Shown here: positions 61,305-64,000 of the stretch, piece after piece
Layout of the letters: every line of letters starts with the position of its first letter
Numbering within the stretch: the stretch's first letter is position 1
The notes under the pieces: generated by a model
Seen by the model: the letters and a program-made list of their open reading frames with translations, nothing else
Database searches by the model: none
What the model was told of the DNA's origin: nothing
Translations under genes and position numbers: made by a program
Assembly: GCF_014137855.1 (NCBI RefSeq)
Contig: NZ_JACGWT010000002.1
Span: 744,001-808,000, forward strand
Direction: 5' to 3'
Origin: Microlunatus kandeliicorticis
GTDB lineage: Bacteria > Actinomycetota > Actinomycetes > Propionibacteriales > Propionibacteriaceae
DNA: 64,000 bases

Positions 61305-61801
61305 CCGCGGCCCTGCCGGGCTTCGGTGAGGGCCTCGCGGCTCCGCTCGATCAACGGCGTCAGAGCAGCGTGCAGGGCCAGCACATCGCTCTCGTCGAGA
61401 CGGAGACGTTCCATCACCGTCACCGGCACGGCCAGGGCGCGCTCACGGAGCCGGGCGCCGGTCGGGGTCAGTCCGATCCGGATGCTCCGCTCGTCCTTCG
61501 GGTCCCGCGACCGGGTGACGTAACCGATCGCCTCGAGCCGCTTGACCAGCGGCGAGAGCGTCGCCAGCTCGAGCTGGAGCAACCGTCCGATCTCGCTCAG
61601 TGACAGCGGTGCGTCCTCCCAGAGCGCGAGCATCACCAGGTACTGCGGATGGGTGAGGTCGAGCTCCTCGAGGACGGGGCGGTAGACGCTGATCACGTTG
61701 CGCGAGGCGACCGCGAGCGCGAAGCAGACCTGCCGCTCGAGCGACAGCGGGTCCGCCGCCGGCTCCGCGGCGAGGTCGTCGGAGGAACCCGTGGTCTTCA
61801 C
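61301..61801 (-). CDS. OhrR-like MarR-family redox regulator
   Basis: 166 residues. ERQVCFALAVASRNVISVYRP and LDLTHPQYLVMLALWEDAPLSLSEIGRLLQLELATLSPLVKRLE match OhrR closely; Cys26 is at the position of the peroxide-sensing Cys. Family members release DNA on organic hydroperoxide or hypochlorite oxidation. No ohr gene lies within the window. It is divergent from a small membrane protein, and the imperfect dyad at 61829 is in the 44 bp between them. The kinase gene follows with a 4 bp overlap. Confidence 0.9.
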   Translation of the reverse strand: MKTTGSSDDLAAEPAADPLSLERQVCFALAVASRNVISVYRPVLEELDLTHPQYLVMLALWEDAPLSLSEIGRLLQLELATLSPLVKRLEAIGYVTRSRDPKDERSIRIGLTPTGARLRERALAVPVTVMERLRLDESDVLALHAALTPLIERSREALTEARQGRG

Positions 61802-61828
61802 CTGCCGAACTTTACGCGTCCCCTAATA

Positions 61829-61842
61829 CTTCGTACACTAAG
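61829..61842. promoter_or_regulatory. OhrR-like operator
   Basis: CTTCGT-AC-ACTAAG, an imperfect inverted repeat (five of six arm positions match), 27 bp upstream of the regulator start and 4 bp before the start of the divergent gene. It is within the only AT-rich stretch here. Confidence 0.5.
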
Positions 61843-61845
61843 CAT

Positions 61846-62157
61846 ATGACGACCTCCACCCCGATCGCGCCCGAGGACAGCTTCGGACTCTGGTACCGGT
61901 TCAGCGCGCCGCTGGTGATCAGCCTGCTCTCGGTGATCGGACCGGCTCAGCTCGAGGACCACCAGGATCCGCGCCGGCAGGCCGAGGCGGACTACATCCG
62001 GCGCGCCAACCTGCACCGCGCACGTCAGGGGAAGGGGCCGCTGCGCAAGAACCCGTTCCACTTCGGGCGCAGCATCGACCCGCTGGTGGTGGCGCTCGTC
62101 GCCGGGCCGCTGGCCCTCGTGGTGCTGCTGGCCTGGGCCGTGGCCAGCAAGTTCTGA
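61846..62157 (+). CDS. Small single-pass membrane protein
   Basis: 103 residues. A polar N-terminal part with a mildly hydrophobic patch (SAPLVISLLSVIGPA), a basic central stretch (RRQAEADYIRRANLHRARQGKGPLRKN) and a C-terminal membrane anchor (VVALVAGPLALVVLLAWAVAS). This is a tail-anchored layout. No family recognised. It is controlled with the OhrR-like gene by its position and followed 5 bp later by a serine hydrolase. Confidence 0.72.
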   Translation: MTTSTPIAPEDSFGLWYRFSAPLVISLLSVIGPAQLEDHQDPRRQAEADYIRRANLHRARQGKGPLRKNPFHFGRSIDPLVVALVAGPLALVVLLAWAVASKF

Positions 62158-62162
62158 TCCGC

Positions 62163-63107
62163 GTGCCCGACGACCTGCGCGACCGGGCGCGGCGTGCGGC
62201 GGTGGCCGTACAGGACGCGGTGACGAACGACCTGCGTTACCACCGGACCAGCCGGCTGCTGATCGTGGCCGACGACGCCGTGCTCGTGGACGACCGCTAC
62301 CGCGATCCCGGGGCCGAGCACGTCTTCTCGGTGACCAAGAGCGTGCTGGCCACTGTGCTCGGGGTGATCGCCGGTCGGGAGGGACTGCCGTCGCTGGAGG
62401 CGCCGGTCTCGGACGTGCTCGCCGAACTCCGCGGCACGCCGTCGGCCGGACAGACCTGGCGCCAGCTGTTGACCATGACCCGCGGCGCCGTGACCGACGG
62501 CACGTGGGAGATCGACGCGGTCAACGGGCTCCCGTCCGGTCAGGTCGCGCACCTGGCCCGGGCGCCGCAGGTCAGCCCGCCGGGTGAGCAGTTCGGTTAC
62601 GACAACGGCGCCGCCCACCTGCTCAGCGCGGCGGCGGCGGAGCACGTCGGGGTCTCGGTCGCCGACTACGCCGAGCGGCACCTCTTCGCGCCGCTCGGGA
62701 TCGAGGGCGCCCGTTGGGCGCACGACCCGGACGGCATCGCCCAGGGCGCCGACGGGCTGCAGCTGTCGGCCGACGGCGTCGCGGCGATCGGGCGGCTCTG
62801 GCTCGGTGCGGGTCGGCACCACGGTCACGAACTGGTCGAGCAGGGGTTCCTGGAGGCCATGACGAGCCGGCAGAACGACGGCGGTCCGCCCGAGGACGTC
62901 CCCTACGGCTTCCTGACCTGGCTGCCCCCGGGGCTGGTCATGGCCGCCGGCTGGGCGGGCCAGCACCTGCTGGTCGACCGGTCACGCCGGCTCGTCGTGG
63001 TGGTCACCACGGACGCCGGCTTCCGGCCGGGACCACCGCCCATCGACGCGATGCCGCAGGACTGGCGCCCCGCCGTCGAGCTGGTGCGTCCGGTCCTGTT
63101 CGGCTGA
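62163..63107 (+). CDS. Serine hydrolase, beta-lactamase/DD-peptidase-like
   Basis: 314 residues. The three motifs of the fold are present: VFSVTKSV (SxxK, about 55), GYDNGA (YxN, about 145) and AAGWAGQHL (HTG-like, about 262). No signal peptide, so a cytosolic esterase or D-amidase is more likely than a penicillin-binding protein. The start is a GTG, 5 bp after the small membrane protein gene; the two are co-transcribed. Confidence 0.9.
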   Translation: MPDDLRDRARRAAVAVQDAVTNDLRYHRTSRLLIVADDAVLVDDRYRDPGAEHVFSVTKSVLATVLGVIAGREGLPSLEAPVSDVLAELRGTPSAGQTWRQLLTMTRGAVTDGTWEIDAVNGLPSGQVAHLARAPQVSPPGEQFGYDNGAAHLLSAAAAEHVGVSVADYAERHLFAPLGIEGARWAHDPDGIAQGADGLQLSADGVAAIGRLWLGAGRHHGHELVEQGFLEAMTSRQNDGGPPEDVPYGFLTWLPPGLVMAAGWAGQHLLVDRSRRLVVVVTTDAGFRPGPPPIDAMPQDWRPAVELVRPVLFG

Positions 63108-63136
63108 GCCCACCCGGGTCCCCGGCGGCCTCAGCC
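63102..63136. terminator. Hairpin over the two convergent stops
   Basis: GGCTGAG and CTCAGCC form a 7-bp stem whose arms include the stop codons of the serine hydrolase and the histidine kinase. The loop is 21 nt and GC-rich with internal pairing. A plausible bidirectional terminator. Confidence 0.5.
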
Positions 63137-64000
63137 GACCCCGTGCTCCGGCAGGGTGATCACGAACTCGGCACCCTGTTCGCGGCCGACGGTTGCGGTG
63201 ACCTGCCCGTCCATGGCCTGGACGAGGCGGCGGACGATGTGCAGGCCGAGCCCGGTGCCCTCGATGCCGCTGGTGTTCGAGCCGCGGACGAAGGCGGTGA
63301 ACAGGTCCTCCTGGTCGGAGCCGCCGGGCAACCCGACGCCGTGGTCGGAGATCACGAAGACGATCTCCCGGGTCTCCGGCCGCCGGCTCAGGGCGATGGT
63401 GATCACGCCGCCGTCCGGGGAGTACTTCACCGCGTTCTCGGCGAGGTGCCAGAGCGCCTGGCGAGCCGCCTCCGGGTCGGCGTGGACCCAGAGGTCCGGG
63501 ATGATCTCCCGCGCGATCCGGTGATCGGGACCGCAGAGGCCCTGCAGGTCGTCCGCGATCCACTCGGACAGCCGGCTGAGGTCGAGCGGCTCGGGACGCA
63601 ACGACGCCGACAGGCTGCGGTCGCGTGCCTCCTCGAGCAGCGAGTCCAGCTGGCCGACCGCCCGCTTCGACGCCTCCTGGATGCTGGTCAGCCCGCGTTG
63701 CAGCTTCGGCCGCTCACGGACGTCGGTGTCCTCGAGCAGCGTCTCCGCCCACCCGGTGATGATCGCCAGCGGCGACTTCAGCTGGTGCTCGGCCTCGGCC
63801 AGGCCGACGTCGTGGTCGCGGGCCAGCTGCTCGAGGTCGCCGAGATGGTCCATCGCCGCGCGGTGGGTGCGGTCGCGGTTCCAGTGCTCGGCGATCAGCT
63901 GGGCCAGCACCAGCAGGACCGGTCGCGCACTACTGGCCACCCGGTGGTGGTCGTGACTGGCGCCGCACAGCGTGGCCACCAGCCGACGGTCGTCGTCGAC
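63131..64000 (-). CDS. GAF-domain sensor histidine kinase (5' end outside window)
   Basis: At least 290 residues; the frame is open to the window edge. Residues before LCGASHDHH look like the end of a GAF domain (VVDDDRRLVATLCG). A HisKA-like segment EHQLKSPLAIITGWAETLL carries the phospho-His, and the HATPase has ENAVKYSPDGGVITI (N-box), DHGVGLP (G1) and GTGLGLHIV (G2). A cytosolic GAF-histidine kinase of a two-component system; its response regulator would be upstream, outside the window. Confidence 0.85.
   Translation of the reverse strand, partial: VDDDRRLVATLCGASHDHHRVASSARPVLLVLAQLIAEHWNRDRTHRAAMDHLGDLEQLARDHDVGLAEAEHQLKSPLAIITGWAETLLEDTDVRERPKLQRGLTSIQEASKRAVGQLDSLLEEARDRSLSASLRPEPLDLSRLSEWIADDLQGLCGPDHRIAREIIPDLWVHADPEAARQALWHLAENAVKYSPDGGVITIALSRRPETREIVFVISDHGVGLPGGSDQEDLFTAFVRGSNTSGIEGTGLGLHIVRRLVQAMDGQVTATVGREQGAEFVITLPEHGVG

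Overview
The window is high-GC DNA (about 70 % G+C by eye) with many GTG starts, ATGA/GTGA gene overlaps and actinobacterial families (DUF4383, DUF4396, LmeA/DUF2993, MMPL, DDN-like oxidoreductase, GH15, MmyB-type XRE). This points to a free-living actinomycete (Actinomycetota). The genus cannot be read from the sequence. No rRNA, complete tRNA, CRISPR, transposase, integrase or phage structural gene was seen.

Region 1-6.3 kb is accessory DNA. It has small single genes (HAD phosphatase, Nudix, a secreted/anchored protein, MazG-like, APH-like kinase, P-loop kinase). A family of 27-28 bp dyad-symmetric repeats sits in nearly every gap between them and expands to eleven tandem units at 4743-5042. 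Next to that array is a protein with four tandem helix-turn-helix units.

Region 6.3-10.5 kb and 30.1-30.75 kb hold two copies of one architecture: a conserved left flank (A1, A2), a cargo, then a fragment of the 3' half of tRNA-Thr(CGT). Cargo 1 is a divergent pair of unrecognised genes with atypically low GC. Cargo 2 is a decayed exporter remnant. A third, degenerate tRNA fragment lies at 10487.

Region 10.5-14.5 kb is a persulfide-detoxification locus: a CstB-like dioxygenase, two rhodaneses and a TauE exporter, divergent from DUF302 and a CstR-like repressor, with one operator on each side. Region 14.5-22.6 kb reads leftward as a phototrophy cluster: MarR, GAF regulator, proton-pumping rhodopsin, Blh retinal synthase, then envelope genes (anchored protein, MMPL transporter, LmeA-like, DUF2254). 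Region 22.8-30.1 kb has small membrane proteins, a MarR, an SDR, GH15 and DUF4396.

Region 30.9-64 kb looks like ordinary chromosome with many enzyme-regulator pairs: Gfo/Idh + SDR, a large LuxR (LAL) with APH, esterases, an S9 peptidase, LacI + secreted GH5 glycosidase, AraC / SDR, TetR / SDR, XRE / SDR, WrbA, two P-loop kinases, an OhrR-like MarR, a serine hydrolase and a GAF histidine kinase cut by the window end.
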